Assembly (NCBI RefSeq): GCF_018614655.1 | Contig: NZ_JAGGOG010000013.1 | Location: 248,001 to 312,000 of the forward strand | DNA: 64,000 nt | Direction of reading: 5' to 3' | DNA from: Pseudomonas fluorescens | GTDB lineage: Bacteria > Pseudomonadota > Gammaproteobacteria > Pseudomonadales > Pseudomonadaceae | Part shown: one piece after another, positions 10,667 through 19,696 of the stretch | Numbering within the stretch: the first letter of the stretch is position 1 | How the letters are laid out: each line of letters begins with the position of its first letter | The notes under the pieces: model-generated | What the model was told of the DNA's origin: nothing | The model's database searches: none | What the model saw: only the letters and a program-made list of their open reading frames with translations | Made by a program: the position numbers and the translations under genes

Positions 10667-11166
10667 CGCAAGCGGGCCATGGTCAGGGCATCGACGAATA
10701 CGCCGTCACGCACGGCGTAATCACGCAGCCGGCCTTCGGTCTCGAAGCCGAACTTGCGGTAGAGCGCCTGCGCGGGCTCGTTGTCGACATACACCGTCAA
10801 CTCCACGCGACGCAGGTTCATCCAATTGTCGGCAACATCCAGCGCCGCCCCCAGCAATTTTGTACCCACGCCCTTGCCCTGCCAGGCCACGGCGACCCCC
10901 ATGCCAATCGCGCCGACATGGTTCTGGCGACTGCGTGAATACTGGTCCAGGGTGCAACTGCCAATGACCTCGTTTCCATGCAGGGCGACCAGCCTGATCA
11001 GTCGCTCATTGGTATCTGCCAGGCGTTTGCGCCAGATCTCGACCGACTGGAAAGGCATTTGCAGCACCTGACGGCACACGGCCGGGTCGTTGTAGAGCGC
11101 ATTCATGCCTTCGATATGGGCTTCGGCAAAGCGCTGGATGACGATCTTGGGTTCAGGTGTGTGCAT
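10654..11166 (-). CDS. GNAT-family N-acetyltransferase
   Basis: A 170-residue Gcn5-related acetyltransferase. The acetyl-CoA pyrophosphate loop is VAVAWQGKGVGTKLL, preceded by the strand VIGSCTLDQYS and followed by RRVELTVYVDNEPAQALYRKFGF, the standard motif-B arrangement ending in a Tyr-Arg-Lys-Phe-Gly turn. It resembles the YhhY/PhnO-like subgroup, but the acceptor is unknown. It is convergent with, and overlaps by 13 bases, the racemase gene. Confidence 0.85.
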   Translation of the reverse strand: MHTPEPKIVIQRFAEAHIEGMNALYNDPAVCRQVLQMPFQSVEIWRKRLADTNERLIRLVALHGNEVIGSCTLDQYSRSRQNHVGAIGMGVAVAWQGKGVGTKLLGAALDVADNWMNLRRVELTVYVDNEPAQALYRKFGFETEGRLRDYAVRDGVFVDALTMARLRQTA

Positions 11167-11263
11167 TGTGTTTCATCCTTTGAAAGACAAGTGGCAGGCC
11201 AGTGTAGAGCGGTGGCACCGGCACTGGCGAGCCCTAACATGCGTCCACCGGCATGCTTTTGGC

Positions 11264-12406
11264 TTAACCCTTGGGCGCCGCCAGTCGCCAGACCCGCGCG
11301 ATGTCTGCAGCTCGTTCGCGCAGCAAGCGTGGCGCTTCGCTGCAGGCTTGCTCCAGGCTCATCGGCCCGGACGGCAAGGCAAAGGCAGCGTCGACGCCAT
11401 GGGCGTACATCTGCTCATAACCGTCGCCCAAGGTGCCGGCAATCACGATCACCGGAACCTGGTGCTGCTTGGCGATCCGTGCCACGCCAAACGGGGTCTT
11501 GCCTCGCAAGGTCTGGGCGTCGAAACGGCCTTCGCCGGTGATCACCAGATCGGCGCCACGTACGGCAGCGTCCAGCCCCACCAGTTCGGCCACCACTTCC
11601 ACGCCGGGACGGAACTGCGCACCGAGGAAGGCCTTGGCAGCGAACCCAAGGCCGCCCGCGGCACCGCTGCCCGGCTCATCGCGCACGTCCTTGGACAAGG
11701 CCTTGGCACAGTGATCGGCAAAATGCTCGAGGGCCTGGTCCAACCGCTCCACCTGCTGGGGACTGGCGCCTTTTTGCGGACCGAAAATCGCCGAGGCGCC
11801 GTGAGGGCCACACAGTGGATTGTTGACGTCGGCGGCGATTTCGAAGCGTACCTGAGCCAGGCGCGGGTCCAAGTGCTCAAGACTGATGTGCTTAAGCTTC
11901 GCCAGCGCCAGGCCACCGTTTGGGAGCGTCGCGCCCTCGGCATCCAACAATTGCACACCGAGGGCCTGCATGGCACCCGCGCCACCGTCATTGGTGGCGC
12001 TGCCGCCAATCGCCAGGATGATGCGTTGGGCACCGGCATCCAGGGCAGCCTGGATCAGCTCGCCCGTGCCGAACGTAGTGCTGGAGCAGGCGTCTCGCTT
12101 ACCCAGAGCCACCAACTGCAAGCCGCTGGCTTCGGCCATCTCAATAATGGCCGTCGCACTCTCGGCCAACCAGCCCCAGCGTGCTTCAACCGTACCGCCC
12201 AATGGCCCCTGCACCCTCTGGCTGCGCAGTTCGCCGTCACAGGCGGCGAGAACCGACTCCACCGTGCCTTCACCACCGTCCGCCATCGGGCACTTGATCA
12301 GTTCAGCATCGGGCCAGACCTGCGCCAACCCTTCGGCAATGGCCTGGGCCACGCCTTCGGCACTCAGGCTGTCCTTGAACGAGTCGGGGGCGATGATGAT
12401 CTTCAT
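11264..12406 (-). CDS. garK: glycerate kinase (glycerate 2-kinase, GarK/GlxK type)
   Basis: A 380-residue type I glycerate kinase that phosphorylates D-glycerate with ATP, feeding sugar-acid catabolism into glycolysis. The start MKIIIAPDSFKDSLSA is diagnostic, followed by CPMADGGEGTVES and LAIGGSATNDGGAGAM, and then GKTPFGVARIAK in the C-terminal domain. The ATG at 12406 has GGAGAAA upstream; the frame is open further 5' but unsupported. It is transcribed in the same direction as, and about 190 bases after, the CdaR-like regulator, and a repeat element lies between them. Confidence 0.93.
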   Translation of the reverse strand: MKIIIAPDSFKDSLSAEGVAQAIAEGLAQVWPDAELIKCPMADGGEGTVESVLAACDGELRSQRVQGPLGGTVEARWGWLAESATAIIEMAEASGLQLVALGKRDACSSTTFGTGELIQAALDAGAQRIILAIGGSATNDGGAGAMQALGVQLLDAEGATLPNGGLALAKLKHISLEHLDPRLAQVRFEIAADVNNPLCGPHGASAIFGPQKGASPQQVERLDQALEHFADHCAKALSKDVRDEPGSGAAGGLGFAAKAFLGAQFRPGVEVVAELVGLDAAVRGADLVITGEGRFDAQTLRGKTPFGVARIAKQHQVPVIVIAGTLGDGYEQMYAHGVDAAFALPSGPMSLEQACSEAPRLLRERAADIARVWRLAAPKG

Positions 12407-12540
12407 GGGCTTTCTCCGGTTTTTATAACGCCCATGCTGCCAGTTGGCACCGGCAATAACGCCGGTCCGTTGCACAAGTGCGGACGGGGTTTGTTGTTCA
12501 TTTCTACAAACCTGTCGATGGGGCAACGCAACAATCATCT

Positions 12541-12590
12541 GTAGCCGCTGGCGCAGCCTGCGATCGGCTGCGCAGCAGTCGCCACATGGC
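12541..12590. repeat. interspersed palindromic repeat, TGTAGCCGCTG family
   Basis: GCTG-GCGCAGCC (12547-12558) pairs with GGCTGCGCAGC (12566-12576), giving a compact hairpin with a one-base bulge. Its TGTAGCCGCTG edge is shared with the larger inverted repeat after mgtA (59365-59453). It fills the gap between the cdaR-like gene and garK. Confidence 0.6.
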
Positions 12591-12595
12591 AGCGG

Positions 12596-13693
12596 TTACA
12601 ACTGCGGAAGTAGCTGTACACCCAGGTACAGCGCCAGCATCCCGTCCAGGGTCAACGGGTCGACCCCGCTCAGCTCGGCAATCCGCTCCATGCGGTAGCG
12701 CAGGCTGTTGCGGTGGATGCCCAAGGCATCGGCGCAGGCCTGGCTTTGCCCGTCGTGTTCGCACCAACTGCGCAAGGTCGCCTGCAATTGGCCGTTGCTG
12801 TCCTTGGCCAGCACCTTGCGCAGCGGGTTGAGCAATTCGTCCAGGGCGTCGTCGTTGCGATGACGCCAGAGCATCACCGGCAGGCGGTAGCGATTAAGGG
12901 TCAGCAAGCGCGACTGCGGTAGCACATCGCGCCCGTAGGCCAGCAAGTCGCCGACCCGGCGATAGCAGCGGCGCAACCCCGCGAGCCCATCAGCCTGCCC
13001 GCCCACCGCCACCCGCAGGATGTTCCAGCCCAGGCCCTCGAGCTTTTCCAGCAAACGTGGATTGTCCACTGGCATCGAAGCCGGTCGGCACCACAGCAAC
13101 GAAAACTGCGCAGAACTGACGCACCAACTGTCTGGGTAGCGCGCCATCAGCCATGCACTCAAGTCCTGCGCCGACTGGCCGACGCCCAACTCGAACAGGT
13201 ACGGCGTGCGCGGCAGTTGCGGTTTGAGGCCCAACTGTTGCGCCTCGTCCACCAACCTCGGTGAATCACCGGTCTCGGCCAGCAGCAGCGCCAGCAAATC
13301 ATCGCAGCGCTGGCGCCGCCATTGTTGCTCGGCCTGTTGATGGCGCTGACTGACCAGCATTTCGGCGGTCATGCGCACCAGTTCGGCGTACGTACGCAAC
13401 AGCTCCGGCTCACCGGTGATGCCCAGCACGCCGATCAAGCGTTGATCATGCAGCAGCGGCAAGTTGATCCCCGGTTGCACGCCCTTGAGATGCTTGGCAG
13501 TCTGGCCATCGATCTCCACCACCCGGCCGTTGGCTAGCACCAGTTGCGCGCCTTCATGGCGGGTGTTGATCCGCTCCGGTTCGCCACTGCCGAGAATCAG
13601 GCCCTGGCTGTCCATGACGTTGACGTTATAGGGCAGGATCGCCATGGTGCGATCGACGATATCCTGCGCCAGGTCATGATCCAGCTCGAACAT
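12596..13693 (-). CDS. cdaR: CdaR-type sugar-diacid regulator
   Basis: A 365-residue regulator of the CdaR/SdaR type. The N-terminal sugar-diacid recognition domain (LDHDLAQDIVDRTMAILPYNVNVMD ... GINLPLLHDQRLIGVLGITGEP) is followed by a linker and a C-terminal PucR-type helix-turn-helix (ADALGIHRNSLRYRMERI). The ATG at 13693 has AAGGAA nine bases upstream. In enterics CdaR activates glucarate, galactarate and glycerate genes; here the neighbours are garK and a divergent MFS carrier, so it most likely controls both. The actual inducer is not readable. Confidence 0.88.
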   Translation of the reverse strand: MFELDHDLAQDIVDRTMAILPYNVNVMDSQGLILGSGEPERINTRHEGAQLVLANGRVVEIDGQTAKHLKGVQPGINLPLLHDQRLIGVLGITGEPELLRTYAELVRMTAEMLVSQRHQQAEQQWRRQRCDDLLALLLAETGDSPRLVDEAQQLGLKPQLPRTPYLFELGVGQSAQDLSAWLMARYPDSWCVSSAQFSLLWCRPASMPVDNPRLLEKLEGLGWNILRVAVGGQADGLAGLRRCYRRVGDLLAYGRDVLPQSRLLTLNRYRLPVMLWRHRNDDALDELLNPLRKVLAKDSNGQLQATLRSWCEHDGQSQACADALGIHRNSLRYRMERIAELSGVDPLTLDGMLALYLGVQLLPQL

Positions 13694-13750
13694 GGGGCTA
13701 AATTCCTTGAAAACAGGTTGTTCATAGGCACAGCGCAAACGATGCTTCAC

Positions 13751-13764
13751 TGTGCGCAAGCACA
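13751..13764. promoter_or_regulatory. candidate CdaR operator
   Basis: The dyad TGTGC-GCAA-GCACA lies in the divergent gap between cdaR and the MFS gene. A related GCACAGCGCAAAC stretch is next to it. The placement suits a shared operator, but no CdaR consensus was checked. Confidence 0.35.
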
Positions 13765-13852
13765 AAGACATCACCCTGCAAGGTGGCCGAGACTCATTGG
13801 GCGATCAACGTTACCCTCGCATCGCGAAAAATCATAATAAAGAGAGATTGCC

Positions 13853-15163
13853 ATGTCACAGAGCGCCGCTGTCACCCAGGCCACCGATGACGATAAAAAT
13901 GCCGTATACAAGCGCATTACCCTGCGCCTGATCCCCTTCATTTTCATCTGCTACCTGTTCAACTACCTCGACCGCGTCAACGTCGGCTTTGCCAAGTTGC
14001 AGATGCTCGACGCCCTGAAATTCAGCGAGACCGTGTACGGCCTAGGTGCCGGGATCTTCTTTATCGGCTACGTGCTGTGCGGCGTGCCGAGCAACCTGGC
14101 GTTGACCCGGTTTGGTCCACGGCGCTGGATTGCGCTGATGATGATCGTCTGGGGCACCCTGTCCACCTGCCTGCTGTTTGTCACCACACCGACGCATTTC
14201 TACACCCTGCGCCTGCTCACCGGTGCCGCCGAAGCCGGGTTCTTCCCGGGCGTGGTGCTGTACCTCTCGCAGTGGTTCCCGACATTCCGCCGTGGGCGGA
14301 TCATGGCGCTGTTCATGTCGGCGATTCCCGTTTCCGGTTTGCTGGGCAGCCCGTTCTCTGGCTGGATCCTCAACCACTTCGCTGCCGGCCAAGGTGGCCT
14401 GGCGGGCTGGCAATGGATGTTCCTGCTGCAAGGCATCCCGACCGTGATCCTTGGCGCCCTCGCCTACTTCCTGCTCAGCGACAGTTTTGCCAACGCCAAA
14501 TGGCTTACGCCCCATGAACGCGAAGTGCTGGAAGCCGACCAGGCCACGGACCTTGCCAACAAGCCGAAAACCGCCAGTGACTCCTTGCTGGAAGTGTTCA
14601 AGAACCCGGCGATCTGGGCCTTCGGCCTGATTTATTTCTGCATCCAGAGCGGCGTGTACGCCATCAACTTCTGGCTGCCGTCGATCATCAAAAACATGGG
14701 GTTCAGCGATAACCTGGTGATTGGCTGGCTCAGCGCGATTCCGTACCTGCTGGCGGCGGTGTTCATGTTGTTGGTGGGCCGCTCCGCCGACCTGCGCAAG
14801 GAACGGCGCTGGCATTTGGTGGTACCGATGTTGATGGGCGCCATCGGCCTGATCATCGCGGTGAACTTCGCCACCACTCCGGCCATCGCCATCCTCGGGC
14901 TGACCATCGCCACCATGGGCGCCCTCACCGGCCTGCCAATGTTCTGGCCGGTACCGACCGCCATGCTCAGTGCCGGTGCGGCAGCCGGTGGCCTGGCGTT
15001 GATCAACTCCATGGGTCAGATGGCAGGCTTCTTGAGCCCGTATATCGTCGGTTTTGTGAAAGATGCCACCGGGTCGACCGATATGGCGCTGTACTTACTG
15101 GCGGCGGTGATTGTCGCCGGGAGTGTGTTGGCGTTGCGGATGACGCGAACCCTGAAGGTATAA
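13853..15163 (+). CDS. MFS transporter, anion:cation symporter (ACS) family, sugar-acid type
   Basis: A 436-residue major facilitator with about 12 transmembrane helices. FICYLFNYLDRVNVGFAKLQM in the first helix and loop is the ACS-family signature (tartrate, glucarate, galactonate, phthalate carriers). The RFGPRRWIALMMIVWG loop and ATTPAIAILGLTIATMGAL helix fit. It has a good AGAGAG ribosome site. It is divergent from cdaR and garK, so the likely cargo is a sugar diacid or glycerate; tartrate-like acids are an alternative. It is followed by a REP hairpin. Confidence 0.85.
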   Translation: MSQSAAVTQATDDDKNAVYKRITLRLIPFIFICYLFNYLDRVNVGFAKLQMLDALKFSETVYGLGAGIFFIGYVLCGVPSNLALTRFGPRRWIALMMIVWGTLSTCLLFVTTPTHFYTLRLLTGAAEAGFFPGVVLYLSQWFPTFRRGRIMALFMSAIPVSGLLGSPFSGWILNHFAAGQGGLAGWQWMFLLQGIPTVILGALAYFLLSDSFANAKWLTPHEREVLEADQATDLANKPKTASDSLLEVFKNPAIWAFGLIYFCIQSGVYAINFWLPSIIKNMGFSDNLVIGWLSAIPYLLAAVFMLLVGRSADLRKERRWHLVVPMLMGAIGLIIAVNFATTPAIAILGLTIATMGALTGLPMFWPVPTAMLSAGAAAGGLALINSMGQMAGFLSPYIVGFVKDATGSTDMALYLLAAVIVAGSVLALRMTRTLKV

Positions 15164-15189
15164 ACACCCTTAAAGGACAATGAGGTCAA

Positions 15190-15230
15190 AAATGTGGGAG
15201 CGGGCACGTCGCACCGCCGCTCCCACATTT
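15190..15230. repeat. REP-type hairpin
   Basis: AAATGTGGGAGCGG (15190-15203) and CCGCTCCCACATTT (15217-15230) are perfect complements with a 13-base loop. The GTGGGAGC core is that of Pseudomonas REP elements. It lies between convergent genes and may also act as a terminator. Confidence 0.8.
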
Positions 15231-15255
15231 GATTGTGTAAATAGGAGAGTCGGCG

Positions 15256-15960
15256 TTACAGCAAACCACCCCCGTCGATGTCAATCACGCTGCCGGTGAT
15301 AAAGCCATTCTCCATGGCTAACACATACCCGCCAGCCACTTCTTCGGCTTGCCCCACACGCCCCACTGGCAGCGCCCCGCCCGCTTTGGCAAACATCGCC
15401 AGCCGCTGCTCCTCGGCCAACCCCGCATACGCCTCGGTATCAATCACCCCCGGACTGATCACATTGACTCGCCGTGGCGCCAGTTCCTTCGCCAACTGCT
15501 TGCCCAGGGCTTCGGTGGCTGCATTGATGCCCGTCTTGATGAACTGCCCGGCCAGGATTTTACGCCCCAACTGCCCCGACGTCAGGCTGATGCTGCCGTG
15601 CTCATCCAGGAACGGCAGTGCCTGTTGAATCGCCCGCAACGAACCCCAGAGTTTCACGTTGAAGTTAGCCTGGGCTTCGTTCAAGTCGGTCTCGATCAAG
15701 GTCTTGGCTTGCACCGCCGGGCCCGCTGTATAGACCAGGTGATCAAAGCGCCCTACGGTTTCGAACAGACGCTGCAGGGACGCGCTGTCGGTCACATCAA
15801 CCGGCTCGCTGCGCACGCCCTGATCGCTTGTCGGCGACAAGCGCCGCCCAGCCAACACTACGTGGGCGCCGCGAGCGGCGGCCTCCTTGGCGACGGCCGC
15901 ACCAATGCCGCTGCTGCCGCCAATCACGATGACCGTCTTGCCGTTTAAGGGGGATGCCAT
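15256..15960 (-). CDS. atypical short-chain dehydrogenase/reductase, catalytic YxxxK not found
   Basis: A 234-residue SDR-fold protein. The dinucleotide motif VIVIGGSSGIGAAVA (residues 10-24), the strand LVYTAGPA in place of NNAG, and RVNVISPGVIDT are all present. In the catalytic helix, however, where Tyr-x-x-x-Lys is expected, the sequence is RKILAGQFIKTGINAATEAL; aligned on the following helix the positions are Lys142 and Asn146. The Ser region SISLTSGQLG is kept. It is therefore either catalytically different or non-catalytic. The ATG at 15960 has GAGG eight bases upstream. It is divergent from a LysR gene that probably regulates it. Confidence 0.85.
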   Translation of the reverse strand: MASPLNGKTVIVIGGSSGIGAAVAKEAAARGAHVVLAGRRLSPTSDQGVRSEPVDVTDSASLQRLFETVGRFDHLVYTAGPAVQAKTLIETDLNEAQANFNVKLWGSLRAIQQALPFLDEHGSISLTSGQLGRKILAGQFIKTGINAATEALGKQLAKELAPRRVNVISPGVIDTEAYAGLAEEQRLAMFAKAGGALPVGRVGQAEEVAGGYVLAMENGFITGSVIDIDGGGLL

Positions 15961-16060
15961 GGGAACTACCTCGTCCTGGAAAATGAGCATTCATCTTCCT
16001 CGCTTGGCAATCGGTGAAAAATACCGGTAAAACGACAAGATCTTTAAAGGATTTTTACAA

Positions 16061-16960
16061 ATGAGTTCAATCCTCGACCTTGAAGTCTTCGTGCGCACCG
16101 CCGACAGCGGCAGCCTGTCCGCCGCCGCCCGCAGCCTCAACCTGACGCCGGCAGCCGCCAGCATTGCCCTCAAGCGCCTGGAAACCCGCTTGGGCATTCG
16201 TCTGCTGGCCCGCTCCACACGCAGCATGCGCCTGACCGAGGAAGGCCGGCGCTACCTGGACAGCGTCCGTCTGGCCTTGGACACGCTGGCGGAAGGCGAA
16301 CAGGCCCTCAAGCAGCAAAGCCAGGGCCTGAGCGGTTTACTGCAATTGGCCGCGCCCTCCGATTTCGGGCGCAATGTGCTGTTGGCCTGGCTGGATGATT
16401 TCAAGACCGAACACCCCAATATTCGCCTGCAGTTACTGCTCAACGACAGCAATGCCGACCTGTTCCGCGAAACGGTCGATATTGCCCTGCGTTTCGGCGT
16501 ACCACGGGATTCCAGCCTGGTGGCGTTGCCCGTGGTGCCCGAGCACCAGCGTGTTGCCTGCGCCAGCCCTGACTACCTTGCGCGTCACGGCACACCTCAA
16601 GAGCCCGTGGAACTGGTCCGACACAGCACGCTGCGTTACATGCGCCAGGGCCAGGCGAACAATACGTGGTGCTTTCGCCGGGCCGGCGTGCTTCAGGAGG
16701 TCGAGATCAGGGGCGATTACCTGTGCGATGACGGAGAAGTCGTCCGGCGCTGGGCCCTGGCCGGCCATGGCATTGCCTACAAGGCCAGGCTTGATGTGGC
16801 CCGGGATATCAAGGCCGGACGGCTGATCCCGCTGTTCGGCGATTGGCAAGGTGAACCCACACCTTTCAACCTGATGTGCCCTCATCGGCTGCAAGTGTCA
16901 GAGCGGGTCAAAGTGCTGCATCGTTTTTTACAGATTCGTTGTGCGCAACTGCTGCAGTAG
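16061..16960 (+). CDS. LysR-family transcriptional regulator
   Basis: A 299-residue LysR regulator. The N-terminal winged helix-turn-helix is SGSLSAAARSLNLTPAAASIALKRLETRLG; the effector domain includes GLLQLAAPSDFGRNVLLAWLDDFKTEHP and ends with MCPHRLQVSERVKVLHRFL, typical of the CrgA-like subgroup. It is divergent from the atypical SDR gene with 100 bases between, the common arrangement in which a LysR protein regulates its divergent neighbour. AAAGGA precedes the ATG. Confidence 0.9.
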   Translation: MSSILDLEVFVRTADSGSLSAAARSLNLTPAAASIALKRLETRLGIRLLARSTRSMRLTEEGRRYLDSVRLALDTLAEGEQALKQQSQGLSGLLQLAAPSDFGRNVLLAWLDDFKTEHPNIRLQLLLNDSNADLFRETVDIALRFGVPRDSSLVALPVVPEHQRVACASPDYLARHGTPQEPVELVRHSTLRYMRQGQANNTWCFRRAGVLQEVEIRGDYLCDDGEVVRRWALAGHGIAYKARLDVARDIKAGRLIPLFGDWQGEPTPFNLMCPHRLQVSERVKVLHRFLQIRCAQLLQ

Positions 16961-17060
16961 TCGCTGCCAACTGCCGCGACGCTCCACCCGCGGGGCTTGT
17001 TCTAGAGCCCTGCTCTCTGGTATTGCATAACCCACGTCTTCCCTTTTTGAGGTGTTCACC

Positions 17061-18068
17061 ATGATTTACCGCACACTGGGTCAGTCCGGTTTAAGGGTCA
17101 GTGCATTGACCCTGGGCAGCATGATGTTTGGCGAACAGACCAACACCGAGGATTCGCTGCGCATCATCGACAAAGCCTGGGACCAGGGCATCAATTTCAT
17201 CGATACCGCTGACGTCTATACCGGCGGGCGCTCCGAGGAAATCGTCGGTGAAGCCATCGCCCGCCATCGCCAGGATTGGGTGCTGGCGTCCAAGGTCGGC
17301 ATCGGCCCGCTGGATGGTTTGCCGAACCGCAGTGGCTTGAGCCGCAAGCGGATTTTCACTGCATTGGAGGACAGCCTGCGCCGACTGGACACCGATTACC
17401 TGGACATCTACTACCTGCATCGCGAGGATCACCACACGCCGCTGGAGGTGACGGTATCGGCGATTGGCGACCTGATCCGCCAGGGCAAGATCCGTTATTG
17501 GGGCTTGTCCAATTACCGTGGCTGGCGCATAGCCGAAGTGATCCGCGTGGCCGAGCGCCTGGGAGTGGACCGGCCGGTGATCAGCCAGCCGCTGTACAAC
17601 ATCGTCAATCGCCAGGCTGAGGTCGAGCAGATCACCGCGGCCGCTGCCTATGGACTGGGCGTGGTGCCTTACAGCCCATTGGCCCGCGGGGTGCTCAGCG
17701 GCAAATACGCGCCGGATGTGGCCCCTGAGGCCGGCAGCCGCGCCGCACGGCAGGACAAGCGCATTCTGGAAACCGAATGGCGGATGGAGTCGCTGCGCAT
17801 TGCCCAGCAGATCCAGCAGTACACCCAGGGCCGAGGGGTGGGGATTGTCGAGTTTGCGATTGCCTGGGTGTTGAATAACCAGGCGGTCAGTTCAGCGATT
17901 GTCGGGCCGCGCACCGAGGCACAGTGGGACTCCTATACGGGCGCGCTGGACGTGAAGATCAGTGCCGAGGATGAGGCGTTCATTGACTCGCTGGTGACAC
18001 CGGGGCACGCCTCGACGCCGGGGTTCAATGATGTGGGCCATTTCGTTTCGGGGCGAATTTCCCGATAA
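17061..18068 (+). CDS. aldo/keto reductase
   Basis: A 335-residue NADPH-dependent aldo/keto reductase of the YajO/Tas or voltage-gated-channel beta-subunit-like group. MIYRTLGQSGLRVSALTLG opens the barrel. The catalytic tetrad residues are visible: Asp and Tyr in FIDTADVYTGGRSEE, Lys in WVLASKVGIG and His in YLDIYYLHREDHHTP. The cofactor-binding end is AIVGPRTEAQWD. The ATG at 17061 has GAGGTG upstream. It is about 100 bases after the LysR gene and may be co-controlled. The substrate is unknown. Confidence 0.88.
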   Translation: MIYRTLGQSGLRVSALTLGSMMFGEQTNTEDSLRIIDKAWDQGINFIDTADVYTGGRSEEIVGEAIARHRQDWVLASKVGIGPLDGLPNRSGLSRKRIFTALEDSLRRLDTDYLDIYYLHREDHHTPLEVTVSAIGDLIRQGKIRYWGLSNYRGWRIAEVIRVAERLGVDRPVISQPLYNIVNRQAEVEQITAAAAYGLGVVPYSPLARGVLSGKYAPDVAPEAGSRAARQDKRILETEWRMESLRIAQQIQQYTQGRGVGIVEFAIAWVLNNQAVSSAIVGPRTEAQWDSYTGALDVKISAEDEAFIDSLVTPGHASTPGFNDVGHFVSGRISR

Positions 18069-18086
18069 AGGACGGTGTGCATTCCC

Positions 18087-18115
18087 TTGTGGCGAGGGGG
18101 CTTGCCTCGCCACAA
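18087..18115. repeat. REP-type hairpin
   Basis: TTGTGGCGAG (18087-18096) pairs perfectly with CTCGCCACAA (18106-18115) around a GGGGCTTGC loop. GAGGGGGCTTGCC is typical of fluorescent-Pseudomonas REPs. It lies between convergent genes. Confidence 0.8.
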
Positions 18116-18139
18116 AAGCCCTTTCTCCACAGGAAACGT

Positions 18140-18616
18140 CTAGTCCAGCGGCACATCCAGGCTCACCTTGACCCGGTCCATCACCACGATGCTGCGAAAC
18201 CACTTGATATTGCGGTTCTCGTAGAACAACTGCCGGGCCAACGCTTCATAGGCCTTCATGGTTTCCACCACGACTACCAGCACGAAGTCCGCATCGCCAG
18301 TGACGTAATAGCACTGCTGAACCTCAGGGATCGACATCTGCGCCTTGAGTACGTCAAGGTCCTCGATGTGGGTTCGCTCGGCGTGCACCTCCACCAAAAT
18401 CGTAATGGGCTTGCCCACGGCCTCCTGATTGACCACCGCCGTGTTGGCGCTGATCACCCCGCTCTGCTCCATGCGTTTGATGCGCCGTTGCACGGCGGCG
18501 GTCGACAGGTTGACCTGCTCACCGATCACCCGCAGCGCGGTAGTGTTGTCGCGCTGCAAGTGCTTGAGAATCGCCCGGTCGAAATCATCGAGGGGGGGTT
18601 GTGGGTTGGCGGACAT
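18140..18616 (-). CDS. Lrp/AsnC-family transcriptional regulator
   Basis: A 158-residue feast/famine regulator. The N-terminal helix-turn-helix is LDDFDRAILKHLQRDNTTALRVIGEQVNLSTAAVQRRI, with the residues before it short. The C-terminal RAM ligand-binding domain contains VQQCYYVTGDADFVLVVVVE, the amino-acid sensing turn. It is divergent from rarD with about 130 bases between, so it may regulate that transporter; Lrp-type proteins commonly control adjacent amino-acid exporters. Confidence 0.9.
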   Translation of the reverse strand: MSANPQPPLDDFDRAILKHLQRDNTTALRVIGEQVNLSTAAVQRRIKRMEQSGVISANTAVVNQEAVGKPITILVEVHAERTHIEDLDVLKAQMSIPEVQQCYYVTGDADFVLVVVVETMKAYEALARQLFYENRNIKWFRSIVVMDRVKVSLDVPLD

Positions 18617-18748
18617 CCTGGCAAACCTTGGGTGTGAGAAAATTTCCCATAAGATGCCGTAAAACAGAGCAAACGTCTCACCTCAAAAGCAATATATTCC
18701 CACCTGAAATTCCCCCTCTTTTGTTTGAATCGGTTTCGCGAGGATTGC

Positions 18749-19630
18749 GTGTCTAAAGGTGTTGTTTTATCGGTATTCGCCTCGGTGTTGTTTGCCGTGA
18801 TGTATTACTTCACATCGCTGCTTACGCCATTGAGCGGTTTGGAGATTTTTGGCTGGAGGATGCTGCTGACGGTGCCGTGCATGACGGTATTCATGGCCAT
18901 CAGCGGCGAGTGGCGTCGGGTCTGGGAACTCGTGCGGCTTCTGGTACGCAAGCCACGACTGATCGGCGGGATTGTGTTGTCGTCGGTGTTGCTGGGCGTA
19001 CAACTGTGGTTGTTCATGTGGGCGCCGCTCAACGGCCGCAGCCTGGATGTGTCCCTGGGCTATTTCCTGCTGCCGCTGACCATGGTTCTCACCGGGCGTC
19101 TGGTATATGGCGAGCAACTGTCGCGGCTGCAACTGATCGCGGTGGTGTTGGCTGCAATCGGTGTGCTCAACGAGCTGTATCAGGTCGGCGGTTTTTCCTG
19201 GGCCACATTGCTGGTGATCATTGGGTATCCCCTCTACTTCGTGCTGCGCAAACGCTTGACCACTGATCATCTGGGCGGGTTGTGGCTGGACATGGCGCTG
19301 ATGCTGCCGGTGGCCCTGTGGTTTGTACAAAGTGGCGAACAAGGCTTTGCCGTGCTGGATGCCCACAAGGGCTTGTACGCGCTGATCCCGATGCTGGGTT
19401 TGATCAGCGCTTCGGCGCTGGTGTGCTACATCATTGCCAGCCGTTTGTTGGCCTTCAGCCTGTTCGGTTTGCTCAGTTATGTGGAGCCCGTGTTGCTGCT
19501 CGGGGTCGCGCTGTTGCTGGGCGAAAGCATCGGCCCGGGAGAATGGCTGACCTACATTCCGATCTGGCTGGCGGTGATGGTGTTGGTGTTCGAAGGGTTC
19601 AAGCACTTGGTGCGTCAGCGCAAAGCCTGA
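18749..19630 (+). CDS. rarD: RarD-like permease (EamA/DMT superfamily)
   Basis: An integral membrane protein of about 293 residues with ten predicted helices, matching RarD (chloramphenicol-sensitive protein family). KGVVLSVFASVLFAVMYYF opens the first helix; GLEIFGWRMLLTVPCM and NGRSLDVSLGYFLLPLTMV are characteristic RarD segments. I chose the GTG at 18749, which has AGGATT just upstream; the open frame begins at a TTG at 18725 without a ribosome site. It is divergent from an Lrp-type regulator and ends in a strong terminator. The substrate of RarD is not established. Confidence 0.85.
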   Translation: MSKGVVLSVFASVLFAVMYYFTSLLTPLSGLEIFGWRMLLTVPCMTVFMAISGEWRRVWELVRLLVRKPRLIGGIVLSSVLLGVQLWLFMWAPLNGRSLDVSLGYFLLPLTMVLTGRLVYGEQLSRLQLIAVVLAAIGVLNELYQVGGFSWATLLVIIGYPLYFVLRKRLTTDHLGGLWLDMALMLPVALWFVQSGEQGFAVLDAHKGLYALIPMLGLISASALVCYIIASRLLAFSLFGLLSYVEPVLLLGVALLLGESIGPGEWLTYIPIWLAVMVLVFEGFKHLVRQRKA

Positions 19631-19645
19631 TAGCAGGCAAAACAA

Positions 19646-19679
19646 AGCCCGGCCGAGGGAAACCTCGGTCGGGCTTTTT
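19646..19679. terminator. Rho-independent terminator between rarD and hppD
   Basis: AAGCCCGGCCGAGG and CCTCGGTCGGGCTT form a hairpin with a GAAA loop, followed by TTTTTT on the plus strand. The minus strand also has a T-rich tail, so it can serve both convergent genes. Confidence 0.9.
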
Positions 19680-19696
19680 TACAACGGTATCAACGA

